Assembly (NCBI GenBank): GCA_037176725.1
Contig: JAZBRS010000023.1
Span: 30,685,001-30,749,000 of the forward strand
Source: Posidonia oceanica
Taxonomy: Eukaryota; Streptophyta; Magnoliopsida; Alismatales; Posidoniaceae
DNA: 64,000 nt
Reading direction: 5' to 3'
Below the pieces are notes generated by a model that had not been told where the DNA came from, ran no database searches, and saw nothing but the letters and a program-made list of their open reading frames with translations. Each line of letters starts with the position of its first letter. The first letter of the stretch is position 1. A program made the position numbers and the translations under genes. This document shows, in pieces, positions 10,558 through 20,457 of the stretch.

Positions 10558-11926
10558 ATGGCCCAGCGCACCATTGAGCCCCTGCTTACTCTTGTCACGA
10601 AGGGTGTTTCCGCTTCGGCCCCTCCGGTGATCTCTTTGACTTCTGTTGTACTCGTGCCTTCCCCTCAGGTACAGCTGCCTCCCCATTATCCTGTGGGACA
10701 GTGGCAGCCTCCGGACCCGGTCACCGAGTCTACCTTGGTGACCGCCACCCATGCCCCGGAGGCACCACTATCTCCACTCTCCTAGGGCCATGTCCCTCTT
10801 GACACCCTTGCTGCTGCGGCGACTCCCACCATAGGATCCCAGCCTCTTGGACAGTTTGTGTCCCCTCTTCTTGGATCTGGTTCCCTGCCGGTGTTGCACT
10901 TCAGCATCCCCACTGATGGGGCCCCTGAAGCGAAGTATCAGCGTTTGATGGAGCTTGCCCAGAAATTCCAGGGCATGGCTCTATCCACTCGCCCCCCCTT
11001 TAGCTCCCTTTGCACCTGAGGTCCCTCTGCACCCTGCTTCTGCTCTCCAAGCTTTCCCTGCTACACCGCCGCCCCGGCCATCACCTCAGCTACTCTCTTC
11101 TCCGGTGATGGGGGCGCAGCCTCCGCCCTCTGCACACACCGCACTGCATACACCTCCGCCACCTGGTGGCCAGCCCCTCAGGTTGGTTAGAGCACAGCAC
11201 TTCTTTGGCCCGCTACCTGGCACCGTGCCACTCCAGTAACTGCTGCTCCCACAATCTCCACAATTCACTGCACAGCATCAAGCTTACCCCTACCCTGTGC
11301 ATCAGCATGTTTCTCCCCCTGCATACATTTCACCACCCACTGCACACACTCCACCCCTACATGGATACGCTGGCCATCACGTTGCGCCATCAGGTGATGT
11401 GATGGTAGATCCGGAGGAGCACCTAGGTGCGACCCATTCGGCGTATGTAGTTCCTACCCCTGCTGCCCCATCACCTTCGGCAGCTAATCCAGATCCCTAC
11501 GACAATAGGTTTGCCGTACTAGAGAAAGCACTTCGTCAAGTGCAAGGCACGGACCTCCACTCCTACCAATTCCGGGACCTCTGCTATTTCCCAAAGGCGG
11601 TACTCCTACCAAGTTTAAGATCCCGGACTTCGAAAAATATAATGGTAGGGGTTGCCCCATCGCCCACTTGAAGGCATATTGCGGAGACCTTGCTCAGCTT
11701 TAGGCTGATGACAGGTTACTGATCCGCCTGTTCCAGAAAAGTCTTACCGGCCCGGCCCTCAAGTGGTTCACATCACTTGATATGGCCACCATTAAGACTT
11801 GGGACGACCTTAGCAGGACGTTCCTCGAATAGTACTCCTTCAACCTCGACCTAGTCCCTAAGCGTGAGGACCTCGTCGCAACCAAGCAAAGGAATAACGA
11901 GCCGTTCGGGGAGTACGTCAGACAGT
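10558..11926 (+). pseudogene. gag: gag of Tat-like gag-only retroelement, broken
   Basis: Gag would form the virus-like particle. The start ATG at 10558 (MAQR) matches the start at 51240 (MAHR) of the related copy. The first ~240 residues are Pro/Ser/Thr-rich; the capsid-like domain starts near 11490, with RQVQGTD, YQFRDLCYFP, FEKYNGRGCPI, LKAYCGDL, RLLIRLFQKSLTGPALKWF and KREDLV. This is the Tat/Ogre-type Gag pattern. Frameshifts and in-frame stops (for example TAG at about 11701 and 11829) inactivate it. Coding similarity ends abruptly near 11926 at EYVRQ, where minus-strand LTR sequence begins, so the zinc-binding end is absent. Confidence 0.75.
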
Positions 11927-12794
11927 AAGCATCACTGCCCTAAATGCAATGTAGGCAAGAAAACAAAATACCGAGTAAAACCATGCAATGCAAGTGTGCA
12001 ACAAGCAAAGGGGAAAGGAAACAGGGGCAGAAAAACCCTAATCTACATCCACGAGAAAACAAATCGAGAAAACGATGCATGCAGTGCAAGTGATAAGGCA
12101 ATAAGTGATATGCAATGATTCAGGTGGACATATCTTGAGGATCTGAGGTCTGATCTGAAATAACTTTGGTTAGAATGAAAGATCATTCAACCAGGAAGAC
12201 CAGGATAGTTAGATCATGAAGATCCAACGTTTCGATCAAAAGTTATTCAGGATTCAAGTTAGATGGCTCAAGAGCTAGAAATAGTAGTCTAAATGGGGAT
12301 CTAAATGCAAAATGCCCCTATGTGTGTGCAATGTAGGGTGTCCTACATGCAGTGAAGCTAAAGGTGCTCAAAAAGATGCAAGGGAGCTATGTGCAATGAC
12401 ATGAGGATGCAATGAATGCAAGAATACAAATGTAGGGAACTAAGTGCAAGTAAAATAACTGCAGGGGCCTAAATGCAATGTCATGGCAAAATGCAATGCA
12501 GCAAGGTAAAGGCATGATAAAAACTAATGCAGTAATGTAGAAGGCCAGCAAGGGTTAAATGCAACATTAATTAAAAGACATGCATGCAACAAAGCAAGAA
12601 AATGACCTAAATGCAGTTTTGAAAATATGCAGGGTTTAAAATGCAAAGCAAAACAAGCATGCAAACAAACAACAGTTTAAAATGTGAACTAATATGCAAT
12701 TTTGAAAACCGTTGGACATTTAAGCAATGCAAAATGATTAAAATTACAACTTAAATGATGTATGAATGCAAATAGGACTTAAATGCAATAAAAA

Positions 12795-13190
12795 TAAGTC
12801 ACAGGATTTTATTACAATGTAATAAGGTTTTAAAATAACATTTAAATCACAGTTCAAATCAAACTAGACTGAAATGCAATAATGGAAACCCACAAGACTT
12901 TATTACAATGTAATAAGGTTTAAAAATTACATTTAAATCACAGTTCAAATCAAACTGGACTGAAATGCAATAATGGAAACTTGCAGGACTTTATTACAAT
13001 GTAATAAGGTTTCTAATTTGCATTTAAATGGCAGTTCAAATCAAACTGGACCTAAATGCAAATAAGCAAACATGCAAGACTTTATTACAATGTAATAAGG
13101 TTTTAAAATTGCATTTAAATGGCAGTTCAAAGTAAACTTGACCTAAGTACAAATAATTAAACATGCAGGAGTTATATGTAATGCAGTATG
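12795..13190. repeat. ~97-bp tandem repeat, about four copies
   Basis: Units share TTATTACAATGTAATAAGG (itself a palindrome around ATTACAATGTAAT), CATTTAAAT and CAGTTCAAATCAAACT. Starts fall near 12795, 12895, 12990 and 13080. It lies within the minus-strand LTR. Confidence 0.8.
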
Positions 13191-14399
13191 ATTTTAAATA
13201 GCATTTAAATGATTTTCAATTCAAGCCAGGACTGCAATGTAAAGAAAATAAAACTTAAGGACTAAATTGCAATGTATCAAACAAAATTAAAATCAAAACA
13301 TTTAAAACCTAATGCTACAGTGCTACAGTAGCCCTTGAGCTGCTGCAGACTACGCCGGAGAAGACGATGCTGCCAGCGGCGGTCTGGCGGGCTGGAGGCC
13401 AAGCGACGGCGTTCGGGAGCTGGAGGGAGTCTCCCCAAAGGTGTAGGTGGCCTGAGCAGCGTACGGCGATGGCAAAGCTGCTCTACTGACCTCGGTGGAC
13501 TGTTGCAGAGGTGGCCGTCGATAGGGAGGGCGTTGAAGGCAGCGGCGGAGCACGGGCGGCATTGGACTGAGTTGCTGGAGCTCTGGCGGTGCTCTAGGAG
13601 TGGTCCGGAGGGTCGGAGCTGGCCGGGAGTGCAGCGACGCGCGGCGGCAAATGCAAGTCGACGCCGGAGAAGAAGGCGATCACGGTGGAGCTCAAAATGC
13701 AGAATACGATCCAAAATGCAGAAATAACCAGCTAGGAAGCAAGAGTGGCATGCAAGGAAGCTAAAGGGCATATCCATTACCTGTGTGAGTGTTCGGAGCG
13801 TGCTGCCGACCTTCGTTGCGTTCGCTGGAGGTGCTGGAAGTCGCGGCGACGTAGCTAGCGTCGGCGGGCATGTGGTGCGATCTAGAGGAGTTGCAGGCGA
13901 TCTGGAGGAGGTCTGAAGCCGGCCAGATGCTCATTTGCCTGCTCTGTGATCGGTTTTAGAAAGATGGGTCCTCTGAGCTTTTTTCTTTTCTTTTGGCGAT
14001 GTAGCTCTCTCAGTGGCTCGTGACTCTCTTTGTGGCTTCATGGAGGGCTGAGGGAGGTGAAAGGGTGCTACGTGGGTGCATGGTTGTCTCTAGTTGCTGG
14101 GGAGAAAAAGGAGGCTCTTAGGGCTGTGGGTGCTGCTGCTTGGTTGTTGTGTGTGTGTGTAATGTGTGCTCCCGTGTGTATAAATGTGAGCTCTCCCGCC
14201 TTGTGATCGCTGGAGGAGGTGGGTTTTGTGTTGGGTTGAAGGCCATAGAGATGGCAGGTGGTGATGCTGTTTTTGTGCAGAGAATTGGCTGTCAATTGGG
14301 AGCTATGGGGGAGCGCGAATTGAGGGGGAGTTAGTGAGAAGAGATGGGTAGTAAGTGGGGAAGAGGTGTGTGGAAGGCCGTGTGAAGTGTAGGTGCTAC

Positions 14400-14690
14400 T
14401 GTGGTTTTGCAGCAAGTGGAAGGAGGGAAAAGAGGAGAAGAAAAAGATGAAGAGGGTCGTAGGCTGGCTGGGAAAAAAAGGGAAAAAAGAAAGAAGGAGA
14501 AGAAGTGGGCCGGGCTGGTGAGGAGAAGAGGAAAAAAAGAAATAGAGAAGGAAAGGAGGAGAGAAGGAGAGAAGGCTGGTGGGCTGGGCCAAAAGGAAAA
14601 GAAAGGAGAAAAGAAAGAAAGAAAAAGAAGAGGAAGAAGAAGAAGAAGAAGAAAGAAAGAAAAGAAAGAAAATAAAGAAAAATGAAAAAA
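14400..14690. repeat. Purine-rich simple-repeat tract
   Basis: GGA/GAAG/AAAG-rich on the plus strand, ending in an AGAAGA run. It occupies the same place relative to the LTR start as the purine tract at 4800-5050 in the other minus-strand LTR, but is nearer the end here. Confidence 0.75.
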
Positions 14691-14934
14691 AGGATGGGTT
14701 GGGCTTGGGCTTAGGCTTGAAATGGGTGTGACTTAGGGTTTCTAGGGTTTAGGGGTTTAACCTAGGTTTAGTTCTAGGGTTCTACCCTAGAGTTTTTTCT
14801 AGGGTTTTGTGCATGGGTTTACTAAGCTTTGGTTTTTAGTTTTTTTTTGTTTTTTTTGTGTGGGGGTTTTCTAGATTATTTCCACCAGAGAGAGCCATTA
14901 ATAGGGGTCAAAAGTGGGGTGTCAACACCTATTC

Positions 14935-15115
14935 ACTAAACCCAAACCTAAGCCTTGTCCAAAACCCAAGCCTAAACCCAAGCCTAATCCTAAAACCAAT
15001 CCCAAACCAAGCCTAAACCCAAGCTTAATCCCAAACCCAAGCCTAAACTCAAGTCTAATCCCAATACCAAGCCTAAACTCAACCCTAAACCCATTTCAAG
15101 CCCAAGCACAACCAG
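14935..15115. repeat. AAGCCTAAACCC short tandem repeat
   Basis: About 15 degenerate 12-13-bp units (AAACCCAAGCCT, AATCCCAAACCA). They resemble the plant telomere word CCCTAAA only loosely. Confidence 0.75.
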
Positions 15116-15151
15116 AAAAAGCCCAGAATATCCCAAAATCTACTCTGGGTC

Positions 15152-15288
15152 GTTGGACACTGGATATGCCCGCGTCTTATGTAAGACGTAGAAAATCCGG
15201 CGTCTAACACTGCCAGTCTCTTTGGGGCGTAAGACGCTGCCTGAGACTGCGTCTTATGTAAGACGCAGCTCAGGTAGGCATCCTACAC
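15152..15288. repeat. Two adjacent palindromic GTAAGACGC cassettes
   Basis: Cassette A (15152-15208): GTTGGACAC, then GCGTCTTATGTAAGACG, then GGCGTCTAAC. Cassette B (15229-15288): GTAAGACGCTGC, then an extended palindrome from CTGAGACTGCGTCTTA to TAAGACGCAGCTCAG, then CATCCTACAC. Same plan as the cassettes at 16113-16880. Confidence 0.75.
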
Positions 15289-16112
15289 ACCGGAACTGAC
15301 AGAGCTCGATTTTGGGACTCTAATCGACTCCCAAGTGCAAATACCTTAGTGCCCCTTGTTTAGAACACATTCCCGGCCATGTCCCAGGGACTCTTCGTTT
15401 CAACTTCCACAGTTACACCTCATAGAAGCCATACAAAAGCTTTGTGGGCTCCTTCATTGAGGAGGCCGGAAAATTGACTCTTGTGGAGACCTCTCTGAAT
15501 CCCACAGCCATAAGCCACCCACAAACACCCCACTCCGGCCACTGGGAACCATTTCCAGCCCCTCACGAGCCTAGACAAGCCCTTCAGCCGCCACCACTGC
15601 TGCTGTAACTTCCGGGAAGACTCCGCTGGCGAAGGGAAGCCACACCAAACTTTACAACAGGTAGGTGCTCTCCTCCCTATAGCTTAGAATCATATTTTCC
15701 TTGTTGAATATGTTTATTTCAATACATGAAATCTGAATTTGCATGAATTCTTTCCCTGTTTTGGCATTTTCATTTAACTCCGGTGATAGGTTCCGGCCAT
15801 GTGAGGCCACCGGCCATTGAGCTTGGCCGAGAACCCAGTCACCCCTGCGGGTGTCATGCCATCTCTCCGTCTTCCCCAAACCTTCACTGAGCTTCATGGC
15901 CGTGTACCATGGCTTCCCGACCTTACAATGGCCAGAGAACCCATTGGATTCCAGCGACAGGCAAGTGGAGGTGAGGAGGATAGTTTGGACGTCCATTTTT
16001 TATAGAAATTGCATGTTTATGTTCGTGGATGTCTATTCTTGCTTGGGGAATGATTTTTGTTTGGATTCGTTTTGATTTGAATGGATTTTTAATCTGAATG
16101 CTCTGTTAGTAC

Positions 16113-16880
16113 ATTGGACGCTGAGCCTAGTGCATCTTACATAAGACGCTACCATGGCTAGCGTCCAATGCCTCTGATACTCTTTTATTTTATTTTCCTT
16201 CATAAAATGTTCTGAAAACTCCCTAATAGCAGATTTGTGATGTATATTGGAATTTCGATTCATTCTTATCATGTTTTCTTCATTTAAAACATTTAAATAG
16301 AACAAGTTTTATTTCTTGAGTTTTAAATCTGAAAAAAGAATAACTTAGGTGTAAAACGCTGGAAATCACAGCGTCTTACGTAGCACGCTGGATGTCACAG
16401 CGTCTTACACCTCTGTCAGAATTTTCCTTTATTTTTCATTATCAAAATGATTTTATTGATATCTGAAGTTTAGCATGTGGTACCAGAGTGCCCTTTAATC
16501 TTATTTCATATCCTGTCTTGTTTCATAGAATTATTTGACATTAATAAAAGCTGCTTCCCTTGTTTTACTTGAGAATCTAGTTCTAGGTGTAAGACGCAGA
16601 ACCAATAGCGTCTTATGTAAGACGCAGAGGTCCTAGCGTCTTAAACTCCAGACAGTCCTTCATTTGTGATGATTTTTGAAATACTTTCATTAGATTTGTA
16701 AACTGGCTCTAGATTGCATACCATTATTTAAACCATTTTCAATGATGTTTTGTCTCTCATGAGCAATGGCCTCTGTTTATCCCTTGTTAGATTAGCCACT
16801 CTGTGAAGTTCCTGATTTTCTGTGTTGGACACTGGCTCCTACGCGTCTTACATAAGACACTGGGAATCCTAGCATCCAAC
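16113..16880. repeat. Four palindromic GTAAGACGC cassettes about 237 bp apart
   Basis: Cassettes are at 16113-16169, 16347-16412, 16586-16647 and 16824-16880. Outer arms form inverted repeats: ATTGGACGCT/AGCGTCCAAT (perfect), AGGTGTAAAACGCTG/CAGCGTCTTACACCT (one mismatch), GTAAGACGC/GCGTCTTAA and GTTGGACACT/AGCATCCAAC. Each encloses an inner palindrome such as GCGTCTTATGTAAGACGC. Arms co-vary between cassettes (GGAC with GTCC; AAGAC with GTCTT). Confidence 0.8.
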
Positions 16881-17418
16881 GCATTCAGTAAACTGAATTT
16901 CATTTTAGAGTTTTCCGACATTGTTTTTGGGTCTGTTTGCTTTGATTTTAATCATCCAACATGATTTGCGTGTCTACAGTGTTTTGAGGCATTTAACTTT
17001 CATTTTTGGCATATTTCAAAGATATTTAGCATGTTTTCAAAAGACATATACCATGTTTTCACTTGGCATGGCATAATCGCCCTCGGACGTATAGTAAATG
17101 GCATCATCGCCAACATTAGCCACAAACGAGCGGAATAGCCTAGAAAGACCGACTCTCTCGGGTGCATGGGGGTTCCTAACACCTTCCCCATGTGTAATAG
17201 GAGTCCTTGCCCGATCTCTGGCCCGTAATGACCTTGTGTCATATCCTTTGCATTTTATTTATTTTACATGTTTTTCCGATTTTCCTTGTCTTCCGATTTT
17301 CCAAATAGACTAGGTGGCGACTCCAAGTTTTTTTGTTTTCTTTTCTTCAACCTTCGTTTGTTTTCTTTACATCTTTTTGCCGTGACCAACGATTCGATCA
17401 TCGAGTCATTCGGTCACA

Positions 17419-18255
17419 TGGTTACAGCCTCTCAAGTAAATTTGAATCCCTATAGCTTCAGAAACCTGATTATGGACTGTGACTAACTGCATGTCTTTCT
17501 TCTTTACAGCCCTCGACTAGTACCGCACCTCCTCCAGATTACTCGGAGGAAATTTCCCGACTCCAAGATAAGGTATAAACATTTTCTGCTTTTGAATAGA
17601 TCTAGCTTGATACTAACACTGTTTTCTAGCAGGTTGCTTATCTGGAGAACGAACTGAAGGAACAAGCCAGTGATTTTATCGCTGCTAGATACGTCGGGAG
17701 ACTAGAGGAGTTGGAAGGGACTGTCACTTCCCAGGCCACTCGGATCTAGGAGTTGGAGTAGCAGGTACAGGTGGCTGCTGGTGACTTGGGATCTGCCCGT
17801 CAGCTTGCTGAGCAGAGGGCTGCTGAGGTTGCCCGGCTGACTGTGCAGCAGCAGGCTCCACCGACAATTGACTCAACCAGCGAGGTTGCCGAGTTGCAAC
17901 GGAAGTTGGAGAAGGCCCATGCGGTATGACTATCTTTATTTCACCTGTTAGTTCTCCACTTTCATTTGTAGCTGACATGTCGGTTGTCTTTTCGTAGGCT
18001 CTGGGATCTAACGAAGAACTCATAGCACAACTCGAGGGCGAGGTGAGGCATTATAGGAGACATGCCTATGCGAACAGCGCCGCTTCAAGCCAATCAGTTC
18101 CTCCTAAGCCGATGATTCCACCGAGCCATCATTCGGGCAGCCACCGCTCTCGAGCCGTTTCTAGGGCTCCCTCTGGTGCTTTCGTCCGTCAGTCGCCTCA
18201 GTCTCCTGCTGCCCCTTCTTCAGCTCCAGAAGGCGAGGGAGAGAGTGCCCCCTAA
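17419..18255 (+). pseudogene. Antisense ORF of Tat element: coiled-coil protein with introns
   Basis: Plus-strand ORF lying 3' of, and antisense to, the minus-strand Tat pol. Plausible exons: ...17438, 17510-17572, 17633-17923 and 17998-18255, with GT...AG borders (GTAAAT...TTTACAG, GTATAA...TAGCAG, GTATGA...TCGTAG). The product is Glu/Gln/Leu-rich with coiled-coil character (SRLQDK, YLENELKEQ, AELQRKLEKAH, IAQLEGEV) and a Ser/Pro-rich tail (PPKPMIPPSHHSG) ending at TAA 18253-18255. Two TAG stops in the third exon (after QATRI and ELE) look like CAG decay. Its 5' exons are cut off by the LTR ending at 17418. Antisense ORFs after integrase are known in Tat elements; the function is unknown. 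Confidence 0.6.
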
Positions 18256-19110
18256 ATAGTCTTTTCTTTTCTTGTTTTTGTACTTCAGTCTTTTCTTTTC
18301 TTGTTTTTGTACTTCAGGGGTATGCCCCAGGGATGCTTGTAGAACAATTTCAACTTTTATGAAAAAAAAAATATGCACACTTAACAAATTTGTCAAATAT
18401 CTCTTTTGAATTACCTTCCTCGAAGTTAAGATGAATTAATATGACCAATACAGCTAAATAATGGTCTTTAATTCAAACTAACTTAGAACCAGCATATTTG
18501 CGTGAAATAACATATAAATGATGAAGCTATGAAGACAAATTTCACCTGCGAGCTTTAAAACTAATTTATGAGGTTGTTGGCGCCTTAACGAGTCATTAAT
18601 TCCTTGAAAGGCACAACAGGTGATTCACAATGGCCCGGAAGTCCAAAAAAAATGTGAAACCAGCACTCACATGTGTGTTTCAACTTGATTAAGCCTCTGA
18701 ATTCGACCAAAGCTGTTTTTGCAACTCAATCACTAATTTAGGGGGGCCTTAGCCAAGTTCAGCAATTTAAGTTGCTGATAAAACGTTGAACGTCTGAACT
18801 AGCACGTTCAATGTTGAACGCTGGGAAACAAGCATTCAACGCTGAAAACCTTGTTCTAACGTAGAACGTTGCTTATTCCCCGTTCTACATTAGACGCTGC
18901 AGAACCTACGTTCAACGAATCAAGATAAGGATCTTTTCTTTCCTTTCTTGTTCTTGGCTAATCTTGTGGAATGTTGCGAGATTTTCTCAATGCCCGTGTA
19001 GGGAGGCCTCCGACGTCCTTCCAGTGCCCATAAAAACATGGCCTCCCCTTTTATGTATCCTTATCCCTTGTATTTTTGCCTGTAATTTTGCATCTCTCTT
19101 TCTTGTTCTC
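18256..19110. other. Spacer between antisense ORFs with GTTGAACGC cassettes
   Basis: AT-rich spacer. A direct repeat of the TTCTTTTCTTGTTTTTGTACTTCAG type occurs at 18260-18320. Two fused palindromic cassettes lie at 18783-18918 (ACGTTCAATGTTGAACGCT and CGTAGAACG...CGTTCTAC words). Just before them, TTCAGCAATTTAAGTTGCTGATAAAACG (paraphrased; 18756-18785) recurs in altered form at 20628-20656 after the next ORF. Confidence 0.55.
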
Positions 19111-20457
19111 ATGGCACATACTTCAGTCCCCAACGTTTCCATGCACAATAGGAGAGGAATTGCAAAGCCTTTGGAGGGAATCGAGGGGCACATGATGTCT
19201 CATATCAAGATCGGGCAGGTATGCTTTGTTTTTTCCACTGGTCTTTTCTTCCTTTCTAAGTATTGATCTCCTTTGCTCTTGGTTGCAGGAAATCATCAAC
19301 TTCACGAAGACGCCCTGTTTTGACAATGATTTTCCTTATTACTCTCCCTGAGAGAAGGAATTTGTGCCTTGGGCTCTGGCAAGGAAGTCTGTCCTATCAC
19401 GTACAGGCTTTGAAGGGCTCGTAGATTCATTAAGCACTACCCTGGACTGGCCTCTGCTCCATGCTCTATGTGCGTTCTAGAATCCTCAAACTCACACTTT
19501 CTTCCTCGGGGGTTGTGAGATGACAATCCTGGTGGAGGATGTTCATGGCCTTCTCGGTGTTCCTCAAATTGGGGTCTTCCGACCAGATACTGACTTCCCG
19601 CTGCCGTACGGAGTAGCTGACATGCAAACATCCATTGCTCATGTCTTTACCACTTCACCCACTTACCCCGTGCTCAAGGGTCGTCGGCTCAATTTGGCAC
19701 ATTTGTATTATACCTCCGAATTCAGGATCCTGCTTCCGAGGACCAGCTGTGGGTCTGTCTAGACTTGCTGATTGGGGGCCTCATCGTATTCATTTCCAAA
19801 GATTTCACCTTGGACGTCTATCATACTGAGTTCTTGGTGGGGCTTACTGAGCATTTTTGGCATTCTCCTTCGGTGGCCATCCTTGCAGCCACGTACCTCA
19901 GTCTGACCAGTGTTGCAACTGGTGGGGACTTCGTGGGTTCTCCCTTTCTTCTTTCCAGGTGGTTGCATACCCACTTTCCAAAGATCAAGCCCGCAAAGAC
20001 CAACTTCATTGAGGAGAGGGTTTGTCTTTTGTCTTCTGCCCCTATCAGCATCTTTACACACTCCACGCCATATTGCCGCAAGCATCAGGCACGAGGGCTT
20101 CCAGTTGAACTTGAGTTGATTGGGCCTACCCACTTTGTGGTGTATAACTCGCATCGCTGTTACAAGATGGTGGGGCATAAAAAGGGTGTACTGCCTCGGC
20201 TAAGCTCTATTCCTCGTATTCGGACTCGGGAGCACGGCTCACCAACTGATGCAGCGATGGTTTACTATATTCAAGCCCTGTGGACAACCTTGGATCGCCA
20301 TGATGACTCGGACGGGACCCACTTTACTCCTTTGACTTGTTCTCTACTCTAGGAAGATGAGCACTGGAACTGGTATTCAAAGTTGCTGCCCAAGCCTAAG
20401 GAGTGGGTCGAGGAGACTGGCATGTTGCGTAAAAAGAAAAAGAGATTGATTGGATAG
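19111..20457 (+). pseudogene. Antisense ORF of Tat element: plant-mobile-domain-like protein
   Basis: The likely start ATG at 19111 gives MAHTSVPNVSMHNRRG. An intron of about 70 bp (GTATGC at 19219 to TTGCAG ending 19288) separates a short first exon from the main exon. The main exon reads FEGLVDSLSTTLDWPLLHAL, PQTHTFFLGGCEMTILVEDV and HGLLGVPQIGVF, the N-terminal pattern of plant mobile domain / aminotransferase-like proteins (PMD or DUF7745-type). The domain continues through LDLLIGGLIVFISKDF and ends KKKRLIG. Broken by TGA/TAG stops (about 19349, 19479, 20350) and one frameshift near 19720. It is the second antisense ORF after Tat integrase. Assignment to the PMD group is by remembered motif pattern only. 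Confidence 0.6.

Larger units (their letters stand above)
11927..14927 (-). mobile_element. Minus-strand LTR, truncated at its 3' end
   Basis: The minus-strand LTR start TGTTGACACCCC is the complement of 14916-14927. The other end joins the broken gag near 11927 at AGTAAGCATCACTGCCCTAA, which matches 1155-1174 in the 6-kb LTR, so about 600 bp of LTR 3' end (including the conserved block) is missing. It contains the TTGCATTTAGG-type array (12290-13270), GC-rich ORF-permissive DNA (13330-13900) and a purine-rich tract. No supported gene. Confidence 0.7.
14928..17418 (+). mobile_element. Plus-strand LTR (about 2.5 kb) with GTAAGACGC cassettes
   Basis: The left part has AAGCCTAAACCC-type repeats (14935-15115), like the AACCCTAAACCCC start of the LTR at 46329. 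The right part has the conserved block (17125-17240), U5 word TAGGTGGCGACTCC (17311-17324) and ends GGTCACA at 17418, close to the GGTCACA end of the solo LTR at 35012. The start may be TGTCAACACC at 14920, overlapping the oppositely oriented LTR start. I see no matching 5-bp TSD. On its right the sequence is an exon of the coiled-coil antisense ORF, so it appears to have landed in that ORF. Confidence 0.65.

Noticed and set aside
14935..15115. Interstitial telomere repeat
   Set aside because: The unit is AAGCCTAAACCC-like and 12-13 bp, not CCCTAAA in tandem; similar text begins the other LTRs.
14928..17418. Solo LTR with TSD
   Set aside because: Flanking five bases (left candidates TGGGG or TCAACA region; right TGGTT) do not match, so it is listed only as an LTR.
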